Source: JAENVU01 sp038250905
GTDB lineage: Bacteria > Actinomycetota > Acidimicrobiia > IMCC26256 > JAENVU01
DNA length: 64,000 nt
Direction: 5' to 3'
Assembly (NCBI GenBank): GCA_038250905.1
Contig: JBBSBV010000019.1
Location: 1-64,000, forward strand
This document shows, one piece after another, positions 41,618 through 50,010 of this stretch. How positions within the stretch are numbered: position 1 is the stretch's first letter; each line of letters starts with the position of its first letter. The notes under the pieces were generated by a model, which was given only the letters and a program-made list of their open reading frames with translations, had not been told where the DNA came from and ran no database searches. The position numbers and the translations under genes are program-made.

Positions 41618-42833
41618 GGGCCTGGTCGATCTCGGCCTCGTTGACCACGAGTGGCGGCATCCAGCGCAGGACGTTGCCCGCGGTGCCCGCGTTCATCAGC
41701 AGCAGGTGACCCTCGTCGAGGCAGTGGGCGGCGATCGCGGCCACGCGGGCGGGATCGGGAACGCCGGCCGTCATCAGTTCACAACCGACCATGAGGCCCG
41801 GTCCCCGCACGTCGGCGATCACCGGGTGGTCGGCCGCGAGCGCTCGTAACCCGGCTCGCAGTTGTTCACCACGCGCTTCGACGTTCTCCATGAAGCCCGG
41901 CGCGGTCAGCACCTCGATGGTGGCCAGTGCAGCCGCGCAGCCGATCGGGTTGCCGCCGTAGGTCCCACCGTGCGCCCCCGTCGGCCAGCGACTCATGATC
42001 TCGCTCGACGCACCGATCGCCGAGATGGGGAACCCGGACGCGATGCCCTTGGCCATCACCACGATGTCGGGGACGACCCCGAGTGCGTCGATCGCGAACA
42101 TCGACCCGGTCCGGCCGAACCCCGACTGCACCTCGTCGGCCACGTACAGGATCCCGTGGGCGGCACACCGGGCCTTGATCCCCTGGACGAACTCGGCCGG
42201 CGCGGGCAGATAGCCACCTTCGCCGAGCACCGGTTCCATCACGATGGCCGCGGTCTCGAACGGCGACGTCTGCGACACCAGCAGCAGATCGAACGCGTCG
42301 AGCGCGCGCGCCACTGCCTCGGCCTCCGACAGGCCGTCGCGGAACGCGTACGGGAAGGGCGCCACGAACACGCCGCTCGGCAGCGGCTGGTAGCCGGCGC
42401 GGTACCCGGTCTTCGACGTCGTCATCGCCATCGTCAGGTGCGACCGACCGTGGAAGGAACCCTGGAACACGACGACGTTCGGACGCCCGGTGGCGTACTT
42501 CGCCAACTTCACCGCCGCCTCGGTGGCTTCGGCGCCGGAGTTGGCGTAGAAGAAGGTGTCGATCCCGGGCGACGTGATCTCGGCAAGACGGCCCGCGAGC
42601 TGTTCGAGCAGCGGGTGCCGGTAGCAGTTGACCTGCGCGTGGATGAAGCGGGACGCCTGCTCCTGGATCGCGGCGACGACGTGCGGGTGACAGTGCCCGG
42701 TGCTCGTCACCGCGATGCCGCTCGTGAAGTCGAGGTACTCGGTGCCGTCGGCGGTGGTGACGATGCACCCCGAACCGGACACCACTGGGAGATCGGTGAC
42801 CTGGAACCAGACGTCGGCAAGATGTGAGCCCAT
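41580..42833 (-). CDS. gabT: Class III aminotransferase, GabT-like
   Basis: A 417-residue PLP enzyme: YANSGAEATEAAVKLAKYAT, FQGSFHGRS, EPVLGEGGYLPAP, VADEVQSGFGRTG, and the Schiff-base lysine in VVMAKGIASGFPISA. It probably transaminates 4-aminobutyrate or a related omega-amino acid with 2-oxoglutarate. It is convergent with the flavoprotein gene and overlaps its end by 38 bp. Confidence 0.83.
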   Translation of the reverse strand: MGSHLADVWFQVTDLPVVSGSGCIVTTADGTEYLDFTSGIAVTSTGHCHPHVVAAIQEQASRFIHAQVNCYRHPLLEQLAGRLAEITSPGIDTFFYANSGAEATEAAVKLAKYATGRPNVVVFQGSFHGRSHLTMAMTTSKTGYRAGYQPLPSGVFVAPFPYAFRDGLSEAEAVARALDAFDLLLVSQTSPFETAAIVMEPVLGEGGYLPAPAEFVQGIKARCAAHGILYVADEVQSGFGRTGSMFAIDALGVVPDIVVMAKGIASGFPISAIGASSEIMSRWPTGAHGGTYGGNPIGCAAALATIEVLTAPGFMENVEARGEQLRAGLRALAADHPVIADVRGPGLMVGCELMTAGVPDPARVAAIAAHCLDEGHLLLMNAGTAGNVLRWMPPLVVNEAEIDQALTAFGAALAATA

Positions 42834-42901
42834 GACGGGAGGCTACGCGCCGTGCGTCACACCATCGGAGGGTCGGCCCGTGCTGTGGGTACCGTCGTCG
42901 T

Positions 42902-43399
42902 ATGACTTCTCCACGCGGCATCCTCCCGGCTCCGGTCGAGGACCTGCTGGACGTGGCCCTGGTGGGCGAACTCACCGTGGTGGACGCGTCCGGTCGGCCC
43001 GTGACCTATCCCCTCATCCCGCTGTACGACGGTCGGCACATCTTCATGACCTCGGCGGTGCTGTTCTCGAAGAAGCTCCGCCACATCAAGGCGAACCCGA
43101 AGGTGTCGGTCTCGCTGACCGACCCGGTGGGCGTCCCGGCGACGCCCTTCGCCCGCGCCACGATCCAGGGTGACGCGCGGGTGGTGGAGGACGACCTCCA
43201 CTCCGGTTGGGAAGCACTCCTGCCGTTGTGGCGGGCGAAGGAACCGGTGATCGACACGTTCGTCAAGAAGCGCTTCGGCATCCCGCTGTTCTTCGAGCGT
43301 TCGATCATCGACATCACGCCCCGCCGGGTTCTCTACTGGGCCGCCGGTGAAACCACCGCACCGCCGCAGGTGTTCGAACTCGCGGAGGCCGGCCGATGA
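42902..43399 (+). CDS. Pyridoxamine-5'-phosphate oxidase-like split-barrel flavoprotein
   Basis: A 165-residue protein with the split-barrel pattern: GELTVVDASGRPVTYPL, DGRHIFMTSAVLFSKKLRHI, NPKVSVSLTDP and ATIQGDARVVED. Such proteins bind FMN, F420 or haem. It is translationally coupled (ATGA) to a protein that itself starts with a split-barrel domain fused to a UbiA prenyltransferase. The cofactor cannot be told. Confidence 0.75.
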   Translation: MTSPRGILPAPVEDLLDVALVGELTVVDASGRPVTYPLIPLYDGRHIFMTSAVLFSKKLRHIKANPKVSVSLTDPVGVPATPFARATIQGDARVVEDDLHSGWEALLPLWRAKEPVIDTFVKKRFGIPLFFERSIIDITPRRVLYWAAGETTAPPQVFELAEAGR

Positions 43400-44712
43400 C
43401 CACCCTGACCCCCACCGACGCGGTCCGACGCGCGGCCGGGTTCCCGCATGTGATCATGTCGTTCGTCGACGCGGCCGGCTATCCCACCAGCGTCGCGGCC
43501 GACTTCACCACCGACCCCACCGCGGCCACCATCACCGTCGGTCCGGTCGACCCCAGCATGCTGCCCGAGACCCCGACCGATCTCTGCCTCACCGTCAGCC
43601 ACATCCGGCCCCAACCGGGCATCGGCTACGACGAGCGCCGGTACGTGAACCTCTGGGGTGACGGCCGTATCGACGGCGACCGCCTCACCGTGACGGTCGA
43701 ACAGGCGAGCGGCTGGGACGAGGCCGACGTGCCGTTCTTCGAGTACGCGGAGCGCGGCGTCCCGCTCGCCCACGAGTACTTCGACGCGGTGGGCGGCAAG
43801 CCGCGCCTCTCGGGTTGGTGGAAGTTCTTCCTCGCCACCCGGCTCCCGTTCCTGACCGCCACCATCGTCCCGATCGCGCTCGGCGGTGCGGTCGCCGCCT
43901 ACGACGGCGCGTTCTCGTGGGGTTGGTGGCTCCTCGCCCTGGTCGCCGGATGCGCGGTGCACCTCGGGTTGAACATCGCCAACGACCTGTTCGACGACGC
44001 ATCGGGCGCGGACGCCGCCAACACCACCCCGACCCCGTTCAGCGGGGGTTCCCGCGTCATGCAGTACGGCTTGGTGAGTCGGCGGGCCATGGTGGGCGCC
44101 TGCGTCGGGTTCTACGGACTGGCCATCGTGCTCGGTCTGGTCCTCGCCGCCGCACGCGGGTGGGATCTCCTCGCCATCGGTGCCGTCGGGGTCGCGCTGA
44201 GCCTTGCCTATACCGCGCCACCGTTCCGACTCGTCCACCGCGGGCTCGGCGAACCGGTCACCGCGCTCGGATTCGGGCCGGTGATGGCACTCGGCACCTA
44301 CTTCGTGTGCGCGCAGTCGTGGAGTTGGGACGCGGTCTACGCCTCACTCCCGGTCGCGATCCTGATCGCGCTCGTCCTCTACGTGAACCAGATCCCCGAC
44401 CGGCTCGGAGACGAGGCGTCGGGCAAGCGGACCCTCATCGTGCGCTGGTCGGCTGAGCGCGTCGAGCACGCCTACGCGGCGGCGACCATTTCGGCGTTCC
44501 TGCTGATCGCGCTCGGCCCGGTCCTCGGGATCACGCCGTGGTGGACGCTCGTCGGTCTCCTCACCGCGCCGATGGCGCGTTCGGTGTACCGCGGTATCCG
44601 GGCCAACTACGAGCAGCCCTACGCGCTGATGCCCGCGATGCAGACGAACATCGGACTGCACCTCTTCACCGGCTTGCTGCTCGTGGCCGGGTACGTGACC
44701 GCCACGATCTGA
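43396..44712 (+). CDS. Fusion of a split-barrel domain with a UbiA prenyltransferase
   Basis: A 438-residue protein. Residues 1-125 form a second split-barrel (PNPOx-like) domain (HVIMSFVDAAGYPTSVAAD, GYDERRYVNLWGDGRI). Residues 140-438 form a UbiA-family membrane enzyme with about eight helices and both Asp-rich motifs, NIANDLFDDASGAD (193-206) and VNQIPDRLGDEASGKRTL (about 335). UbiA enzymes prenylate aromatic rings, MenA of menaquinone synthesis being the nearest guess. The coupling with a free split-barrel protein just upstream suggests the two barrels pair. I know no standard enzyme with this fusion. Confidence 0.8.
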   Translation: MTTLTPTDAVRRAAGFPHVIMSFVDAAGYPTSVAADFTTDPTAATITVGPVDPSMLPETPTDLCLTVSHIRPQPGIGYDERRYVNLWGDGRIDGDRLTVTVEQASGWDEADVPFFEYAERGVPLAHEYFDAVGGKPRLSGWWKFFLATRLPFLTATIVPIALGGAVAAYDGAFSWGWWLLALVAGCAVHLGLNIANDLFDDASGADAANTTPTPFSGGSRVMQYGLVSRRAMVGACVGFYGLAIVLGLVLAAARGWDLLAIGAVGVALSLAYTAPPFRLVHRGLGEPVTALGFGPVMALGTYFVCAQSWSWDAVYASLPVAILIALVLYVNQIPDRLGDEASGKRTLIVRWSAERVEHAYAAATISAFLLIALGPVLGITPWWTLVGLLTAPMARSVYRGIRANYEQPYALMPAMQTNIGLHLFTGLLLVAGYVTATI

Positions 44713-44842
44713 TTGCTCGACGTCCTGATTGCTCGTGCGCTCGCCCGTTGATGGCTCGTCCGCTCGCACTCCTGCCGGTCATGCCCTCCGTGGGGCTCGC
44801 TACCTCGCGGCTCGCTCCGCTCGGAGGCTCTGACGGGCGTCG

Positions 44843-45397
44843 TCAGTTTGCAGTCTCCGCGTTCCACGCGGCGTTGGCGGCGGCGAACCGGCGCATGGTG
44901 CCCTCGACGTCGCGCGGCCGCTCATCGAACGTGTCCTCGTCCCATTCCGAACGCACGGCGTCGAAGAAGTCGCCGCCGTACACGTGGAGCGCGACCGCGA
45001 ACTCGCGTCGCCTGTTGGCGACGGCGTGGATTGCGTCGTGACCCATCACGAGTACGTCGCCGCCGGTGAGTTCCCGGCCGCCCGTCGGTTCCAACCCGTG
45101 GTCCGACCGCCGGAAGAACCGGTTGTCCTCCTGGCCCCCATACATGCCGACCACCGCGAACATCGCATGCTCGTGCGGGTTGAGCACCATGCCCGGGGTC
45201 CACGCGATGTGGAGCACCGTGAGATCGTCGGCGCGGTGCAGGACCTTGATACCGCCCTCGGTGATCGGTCCGATGGCCGACCCGAGGGCGCCCGGATCGC
45301 GGATCAGTTCCTCGACGACGTCCCGGACCGCGAGCGGTGGGGTGGGATCGGCGATCGCGGTCTGGCACCGCTCGACGATCTCGGCGACTTCGAGCAT
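44843..45397 (-). CDS. Cupin-fold metal-dependent protein (thiol-dioxygenase-like)
   Basis: A 184-residue cupin. The metal-binding motif is PHEHAMFAVVGMYGGQED (His-x-His and a later acidic residue) and a third His is in HDAIHAV. The second motif is ALHVYGGDFF. The layout recalls cysteine-dioxygenase-like proteins of the double-stranded beta-helix superfamily. It lies 18 bp downstream of a Leu/Val dehydrogenase gene and is probably cotranscribed. The substrate is unknown. Confidence 0.65.
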   Translation of the reverse strand: MLEVAEIVERCQTAIADPTPPLAVRDVVEELIRDPGALGSAIGPITEGGIKVLHRADDLTVLHIAWTPGMVLNPHEHAMFAVVGMYGGQEDNRFFRRSDHGLEPTGGRELTGGDVLVMGHDAIHAVANRRREFAVALHVYGGDFFDAVRSEWDEDTFDERPRDVEGTMRRFAAANAAWNAETAN

Positions 45398-45415
45398 GCG
45401 TTCAGACTAGGACCG

Positions 45416-46540
45416 TCACCGGTTGGGGCGCACCCGTACGAACGGGCTCCCGTGGGTCCACGCCGTCGGGTCACCCGGCTCCCAACGCCCGGTCCCGAAC
45501 GGCTGGCGTTCGATGCGCTCCTCGGCGATCCGGATCGCGGCATGCCCCGGGGCGCAGCCCCACTCCTTGGCCATCGCGAACACATGAGAGGTGGTGCCCT
45601 CGATGCGCGCCGCCGAGGAGATCGCGTGGTCCCTCGAGTAGCCGACGAACTCCTCGGCGATGTTGAGGATGCCGCCCGCGTTCACGATGAAGTCCGGCGC
45701 GTAGAGGATCCCGCGCCGCGCCAGCGCATCGTCCATCTCGATGGTGGCGAGTTGGTTGTTGGCGCCGCCGCAGACGATCTCGCAGCGGAGGTGCTCCACG
45801 TGCTCGGCGTCGATGGTGCCACCCATCGCGCACGGGGCCAGGACGTCGCAGGCCGCGGTCACCGCCGCGTCCGGCGCGATCGCCTCGATCTTCAGTTCCT
45901 TCACCAGCGCGGCGACGCGCGCGTCGTCGACGTCGCTCACGACCACCTTCGCACCGTCCGCGCGCAGTGACCGCGCCAGGCTCGAACCGACCTTTCCCGC
46001 ACCCTGGATCACGACCCGCCGGTCGGTCAGCGTGGTGCTGCCCCAGCGTTCGTTGGCTGCGGCGCGCATCGCCGCCCAGACTCCGAAGGCAGTGATCGGG
46101 GACGGATCGCCTGACCCACCCTCCGACTCGCTGACTCCCGTGACCCACGGTGTGACTGCGGCGATGCCGTCCATGTCGGCGGTCGTCGCGCCGACATCCT
46201 CGGCCGCGAGGTAGCGGCCACCGAGCCCGTCGATCGCGGCACCGATCACCGCGAGCTGCTCCGCGGCGCGGGGACCGGCCCCGGTCGCCCACCGCACCAC
46301 CGCTTTGCCCCCGCCCTGGAACAGGCCGGCGGCCGACGCCTTGAGCGACATCGCCTTCGAGAGCGCCAACGCGTCGGCGAGCATCGCCTCGTCGGAGTCG
46401 TAATGCCAGAACCGGACTCCCCCGAGGGCAGGCCCCAGGGCGGTCGAGTGGATCGCGATGATCGCATCGATGCCGAGGTCGCGGTCGACGACCCGCACCA
46501 CCTGTTCGTGGGTCGGCACGCGCATCTCCGTGATGTCCAT
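45416..46540 (-). CDS. Leucine/valine/phenylalanine-type dehydrogenase
   Basis: A 374-residue member of the Glu/Leu/Phe/Val dehydrogenase family: GPALGGVRFWHYDS, the catalytic-lysine segment GLFQGGGKAVVRW, a glycine-rich NAD motif (VIQGAGKVGSSLARSL) and the C-terminal PDFIVNAGGILN. It deaminates a branched-chain or aromatic amino acid to the 2-oxo acid. Length fits the Leu/Val group. It is divergent from the Rieske oxygenase gene with a 50-bp gap. Confidence 0.86.
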   Translation of the reverse strand: MDITEMRVPTHEQVVRVVDRDLGIDAIIAIHSTALGPALGGVRFWHYDSDEAMLADALALSKAMSLKASAAGLFQGGGKAVVRWATGAGPRAAEQLAVIGAAIDGLGGRYLAAEDVGATTADMDGIAAVTPWVTGVSESEGGSGDPSPITAFGVWAAMRAAANERWGSTTLTDRRVVIQGAGKVGSSLARSLRADGAKVVVSDVDDARVAALVKELKIEAIAPDAAVTAACDVLAPCAMGGTIDAEHVEHLRCEIVCGGANNQLATIEMDDALARRGILYAPDFIVNAGGILNIAEEFVGYSRDHAISSAARIEGTTSHVFAMAKEWGCAPGHAAIRIAEERIERQPFGTGRWEPGDPTAWTHGSPFVRVRPNR

Positions 46541-46590
46541 TGCGTCCGACCTTAGAGGAGTGGTTCCGAAAGGGTCCTACGATCGCGGCG

Positions 46591-47673
46591 ATGACCGCTC
46601 CGCCCCGACTCGACGTCGCGATCACGCTGCCCGCGCTCGCCTATCACGACGAGGAATGGTTCCGCCGCGAACGGGAAGCGATCTTCGCCACGACGTGGCA
46701 ACTCGTCGGGTTCCGGGCCCAGCTCGTCGCACCCGGCGACTACGTCAGCCACGACGTCGCGGGGCGGCCGGTCGTCGTACTGGTCGACGACTCCGGCGAC
46801 CTGCGCGCGTTCCACAACGTGTGCCGCCATCGCGCCGGACCGCTCGTCACGGACGATCAAGGTCACTGCTCGGTGATCGTGTGCGGCTACCACGGGTGGA
46901 GCTACGGCCTCGACGGCGCGCTGCACCGCGCCCGCGACTTCGGCGACGCGACCGACTTCGACCCGGCCGAGTTCGGGCTGTGGCCGGTGGCGGTGGCCGA
47001 GTGGCGGGGCCTCGTCTTCGTGCGGATCGCCGCGGAGGGCCCGGGCCTGCACGAGGCGCTCGGGAATCTCGTCGACCGCTGCGCCGACCAGCCGATCGAA
47101 CAGCTGACGTACAGCCACCGGCTCACCCACGACGTCGACGCCAACTGGAAGACGTACACGGACAACTACGGCGAGGGGTACCACGTGCCGTTCGTCCACC
47201 CGGAGCTGAACCGCCAGATCGACGCCCGCAACTACCGGGTCGAGGTCCACGACCACTGGGTGGAACACACCGCGCCGACACGCGACGGCGCGGTCACGGC
47301 CGGGCTCTGGCTCTGGGCATTCCCGAACCTCGGACTCAACGTCTATCCCGAGGGCATGAACGTGGAACGGTGGTTCCCACTCGGTCCGCGACGGACCCGG
47401 ATCGTCTACGACTTCTTCTTCGCCGACCCGTCACCGGCCGCCGCGACCGCCAATGCCGACATCGAACGACTCGGCGTCGAGGTGCTCGCCGAGGACCAGC
47501 GGATCTGCGAGGCCGTGCAACGCAACCTCGAAACCGGGATCTACACCACCGGTCGGCTCAGCCCCCGCCACGAGAACGGGGTGTTCGCGTTCCAGGGCTG
47601 GGTGCGCGACGCGCTGGCGACCTACGACGCTTCGGTCGGGTCGAGTTCGAGCGACAACGAGTTCACGCAATAG
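46591..47673 (+). CDS. Rieske non-haem iron oxygenase, alpha subunit
   Basis: A 360-residue oxygenase. The Rieske [2Fe-2S] ligands are in CRHRAGPL and CGYHGW. The mononuclear iron site is in NWKTYTDNYGEGYHVPFVHPEL, with a C-terminal acidic ligand expected near ADIERLGVEVLAED. The sequence type resembles the choline/betaine-like monooxygenase group rather than ring-hydroxylating dioxygenases with a small subunit. No reductase or ferredoxin gene is adjacent. The last 52 bp overlap the convergent msrB gene. The substrate is open. Confidence 0.85.
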   Translation: MTAPPRLDVAITLPALAYHDEEWFRREREAIFATTWQLVGFRAQLVAPGDYVSHDVAGRPVVVLVDDSGDLRAFHNVCRHRAGPLVTDDQGHCSVIVCGYHGWSYGLDGALHRARDFGDATDFDPAEFGLWPVAVAEWRGLVFVRIAAEGPGLHEALGNLVDRCADQPIEQLTYSHRLTHDVDANWKTYTDNYGEGYHVPFVHPELNRQIDARNYRVEVHDHWVEHTAPTRDGAVTAGLWLWAFPNLGLNVYPEGMNVERWFPLGPRRTRIVYDFFFADPSPAAATANADIERLGVEVLAEDQRICEAVQRNLETGIYTTGRLSPRHENGVFAFQGWVRDALATYDASVGSSSSDNEFTQ

Positions 47674-48035
47674 CGCTGGCCGGTCGGCTGCGGCCCGTCG
47701 GGGAACACGTGCCCGAGGTGGCCACCACAGCGGGCGCACACGATCTCGGTCCGGGTCATCCCGTGCGTCCGGTCGGTGTGCTCCTCGATCGCGCCCTCCT
47801 TGGCCGCGGCCCAGAACGAAGGCCAGCCGCTCCCGGAATGGAACTTGGTGTCGGAGGAGAAGAGTTCGGCCCCGCACCCGGCGCACCGGTACAGGCCCGG
47901 GTCCTCGGTGTCGGTGTACTTGCCGGAGAACGCGCGCTCGGTGCCGGCCTGGCGCAGCACGGTGTACTGGTCTGGGCTCAGGCGGGCCTTCCAGTCCTCG
48001 TCACTCAGCGTCGTCGGATCGATCTGCTCGCTCAC
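47622..48035 (-). CDS. msrB: Peptide-methionine (R)-S-oxide reductase MsrB
   Basis: A 137-residue thioredoxin-dependent repair enzyme. Zn cysteines are in CAGCGAELF and CARCGGHLGHVF, SGSGWPSFW is present, and the catalytic Cys is in RYCVNSLSL. The GTG start (48035) has AGAAAGG upstream. A G/C tract and short tandem repeat lie 20-60 bp upstream of the start. It overlaps the Rieske gene end by 52 bp. Confidence 0.93.
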   Translation of the reverse strand: MSEQIDPTTLSDEDWKARLSPDQYTVLRQAGTERAFSGKYTDTEDPGLYRCAGCGAELFSSDTKFHSGSGWPSFWAAAKEGAIEEHTDRTHGMTRTEIVCARCGGHLGHVFPDGPQPTGQRYCVNSLSLELDPTEAS

Positions 48036-48049
48036 GATGGGCCTTTCTG

Positions 48050-48093
48050 CTCGACGGGTCGGTATCGGGGGGTCGGTATCTGGGGGGGGGTCG
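48050..48093. repeat. Tandem GGTCGGTATC repeat with a nine-G run, upstream of msrB
   Basis: GGTCGGTATC occurs twice in tandem, followed by G runs. The second run is nine consecutive G at 48082-48090. It falls within the msrB promoter region, where slippage could alter spacing. Confidence 0.7.
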
Positions 48094-48165
48094 ACCGACG
48101 CCACGGACTCCACTGTCTCGGCCGGACGCCCGACGTTACGGGCCTGGCGTCCCGATCGCACCCTC

Positions 48166-48185
48166 ATCTCCACACAATCTCCACA
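48166..48185. promoter_or_regulatory. 11-bp-period direct repeat before the response regulator
   Basis: ATCTCCACA occurs at 48166-48174 and again at 48177-48185, exactly 11 bp apart, 45-64 bp before the response regulator start. This is the spacing used by OmpR-type dimers, so autoregulation is plausible. Confidence 0.5.
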
Positions 48186-48229
48186 GGTGGAACGGAACTC
48201 TCTCACCGGCACGTCCGTATCCTTGGCGG

Positions 48230-48946
48230 GTGCCTTCTCCGACCTCGTTCGCGCCCGCGGCGCGCACCATTCTCGTGGTCGAGGACGAAGCCCCTATCGC
48301 GGACGCCATCGCGGCGCGCCTGCGGTCCGAGGGCTACGCAGTGGAGATCGCGTCCGACGGCCCGACCGGCGTCGAGCGGTGCAATGCACTCCAGCCCGAC
48401 CTGGTCGTACTCGACCTGATGCTCCCCGGCATCGACGGCCTCGAGGTGTGCGAGCGCATCCAGACCGAGCGTGCCGTCCCGGTACTCATGCTGACCGCAC
48501 GCGATTCCGAGCACGACCTGCTGGTCGGGCTCGGAGTCGGAGCTGACGACTACATGACCAAGCCGTTCAGCAGCCGTGAACTCGTCGCCCGCATCCACGC
48601 GCTGCTGCGCCGCGTCGAGCGCTCGCGCAACGACGGTGTGAGCACGGAGGTCGTCGGGGCGATCCACGTCGACGACCTCGAGATCGACCGGGTATCCCGG
48701 CGCGTGCTCCGCGGCGGGCAACCGGTACACCTCACCCCGACCGAGTTCGACCTCGTGTTGTTCCTCGCCGAGACACCGGGCGCGGTCTACACCCGGGAGG
48801 ATCTCCTCGTGGAGGTGTGGGGCTACGACGTCGCGTCCGGGCTCCGGACCGTCGACTCGCACGTGCGCGCGGTGCGCCGCAAACTCGGCAACGACGTCAT
48901 CCGAACCGTGCACGGGGTCGGATACGCCTTGGCGGACGTGGCATGA
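48230..48946 (+). CDS. OmpR/PhoB-family response regulator
   Basis: A 238-residue regulator. The receiver domain has ILVVEDEAPIADAIA, the phospho-acceptor Asp in VVLDLMLPGIDG, LTARDSEHDLL and the KPFSSRELVARI switch. The winged-helix DNA-binding domain follows (LTPTEFDLVLFLAETPGAVY, LRTVDSHVRAVRRKLG). GTG 48230 starts it. The stop overlaps the kinase start (ATGA). The 11-bp direct repeat upstream suggests self-control. The target set is unknown, but ribB is transcriptionally downstream. Confidence 0.92.
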   Translation: MPSPTSFAPAARTILVVEDEAPIADAIAARLRSEGYAVEIASDGPTGVERCNALQPDLVVLDLMLPGIDGLEVCERIQTERAVPVLMLTARDSEHDLLVGLGVGADDYMTKPFSSRELVARIHALLRRVERSRNDGVSTEVVGAIHVDDLEIDRVSRRVLRGGQPVHLTPTEFDLVLFLAETPGAVYTREDLLVEVWGYDVASGLRTVDSHVRAVRRKLGNDVIRTVHGVGYALADVA

Positions 48947-50010
48947 AGCGACTCCCACCGCGCCCCCACGTGCCCGACCGTCCCCTCGACGCGGTCACCT
49001 CGATCAAGGTCAAACTCGCGACCCTCATCGTCGGTGCGGTCAGCGTCACGGTCTTCGTGTTCTGGTTCGGGATCCGCATTCTCCACCTGTGGCCGAGCCT
49101 CGCCGGGATCTTCGCGGCCGCGGTCGCGCTCCTGCTCGTAAGTCGCCTCGCGCGCGGTATGACCTCGCCACTCCGCGAGATGGCCGTTGCCACCCAGGAG
49201 ATGGCGAAGGGCCATTACGACCGGCGGGTCACCGCGACGTCCCACGACGAGGTCGGCCGGCTCGCCGTCGCGTTCAACCAGATGGCCGCCGAACTCGCGG
49301 AGACCGACCGGGTGCGGCGTGACCTGGTCGCCAACGTGAGCCACGAACTGCGCACCCCGCTCACTGCGCTACAGGCGACGCTCGAGAACCTCGTGGACGG
49401 CGTCGCCGCCGCCGATCCGACCACCCTGGCCACGATGCTCGCCCAGGTGGAGCGGCTCGGCCGCCTCGTCACCCAACTCCTCGACCTGTCCCGACTCGAA
49501 GCCGGCACGGTGCCGCTCGACCGGCACGCCTTCGCGGTGCAACCGGTGCTGGCCCATGCCGTCCGGGAGCAGGAACTGAGCGATCCTGGGATCGCGATCG
49601 AGATGAGCGTGGACGACCAGGACCTCGCCGCCGACGGCGACCCCGAGCGCGTCCACCAGGTGGTCGCCAACCTGCTCGAGAACGCGGTCCGCCACTCGCC
49701 CCGGGGTGGCTCGGTCCAGGTCCGGGCCCGCCGCACCGCCGACACCGTCACCATCGAGGTCCTCGACGACGGGCCAGGCATCGCGGCGGCCGATGCGGAA
49801 CGCGTCTTCGAACGCTTCTACCGGGCCGACACCGCTCGCGCGTCGTCCGATGGCGGCGCCGGTCTCGGGCTCGCGATCGCCCGGTGGATCGTCGATCTGC
49901 ACGGCGGGGAGATCCATCCCGAACCCCGTGAACCCCACGGCTGCCGCATGGTCGTGACCCTGCCCGGCGCGGCACCGCTTTCCCGTCCTATCCAGGAGGT
50001 CTCCCGATGA
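48943..50010 (+). CDS. Sensor histidine kinase with HAMP domain
   Basis: A 355-residue kinase with two near-adjacent helices at about 17-62 (LATLIVGAVSVTVFVFWFG, SLAGIFAAAVALLLVS) and almost no extracytoplasmic loop, so it probably senses inside the membrane or cytoplasm. A HAMP domain follows. The phospho-acceptor His is in VANVSHELRTPLTALQ, and the ATPase boxes are NLLENAVRHSP, DDGPGI and GGAGLGLAIAR. It overlaps both the regulator (ATGA) and ribB (ATGA). Confidence 0.92.
   Translation: MKRLPPRPHVPDRPLDAVTSIKVKLATLIVGAVSVTVFVFWFGIRILHLWPSLAGIFAAAVALLLVSRLARGMTSPLREMAVATQEMAKGHYDRRVTATSHDEVGRLAVAFNQMAAELAETDRVRRDLVANVSHELRTPLTALQATLENLVDGVAAADPTTLATMLAQVERLGRLVTQLLDLSRLEAGTVPLDRHAFAVQPVLAHAVREQELSDPGIAIEMSVDDQDLAADGDPERVHQVVANLLENAVRHSPRGGSVQVRARRTADTVTIEVLDDGPGIAAADAERVFERFYRADTARASSDGGAGLGLAIARWIVDLHGGEIHPEPREPHGCRMVVTLPGAAPLSRPIQEVSR

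Noticed and set aside
44713..44842. Terminator hairpin after the UbiA fusion
   Set aside because: The best stem (CCTCCG with CGGAGG) has only six bases and a loop of over 30, too weak to claim.
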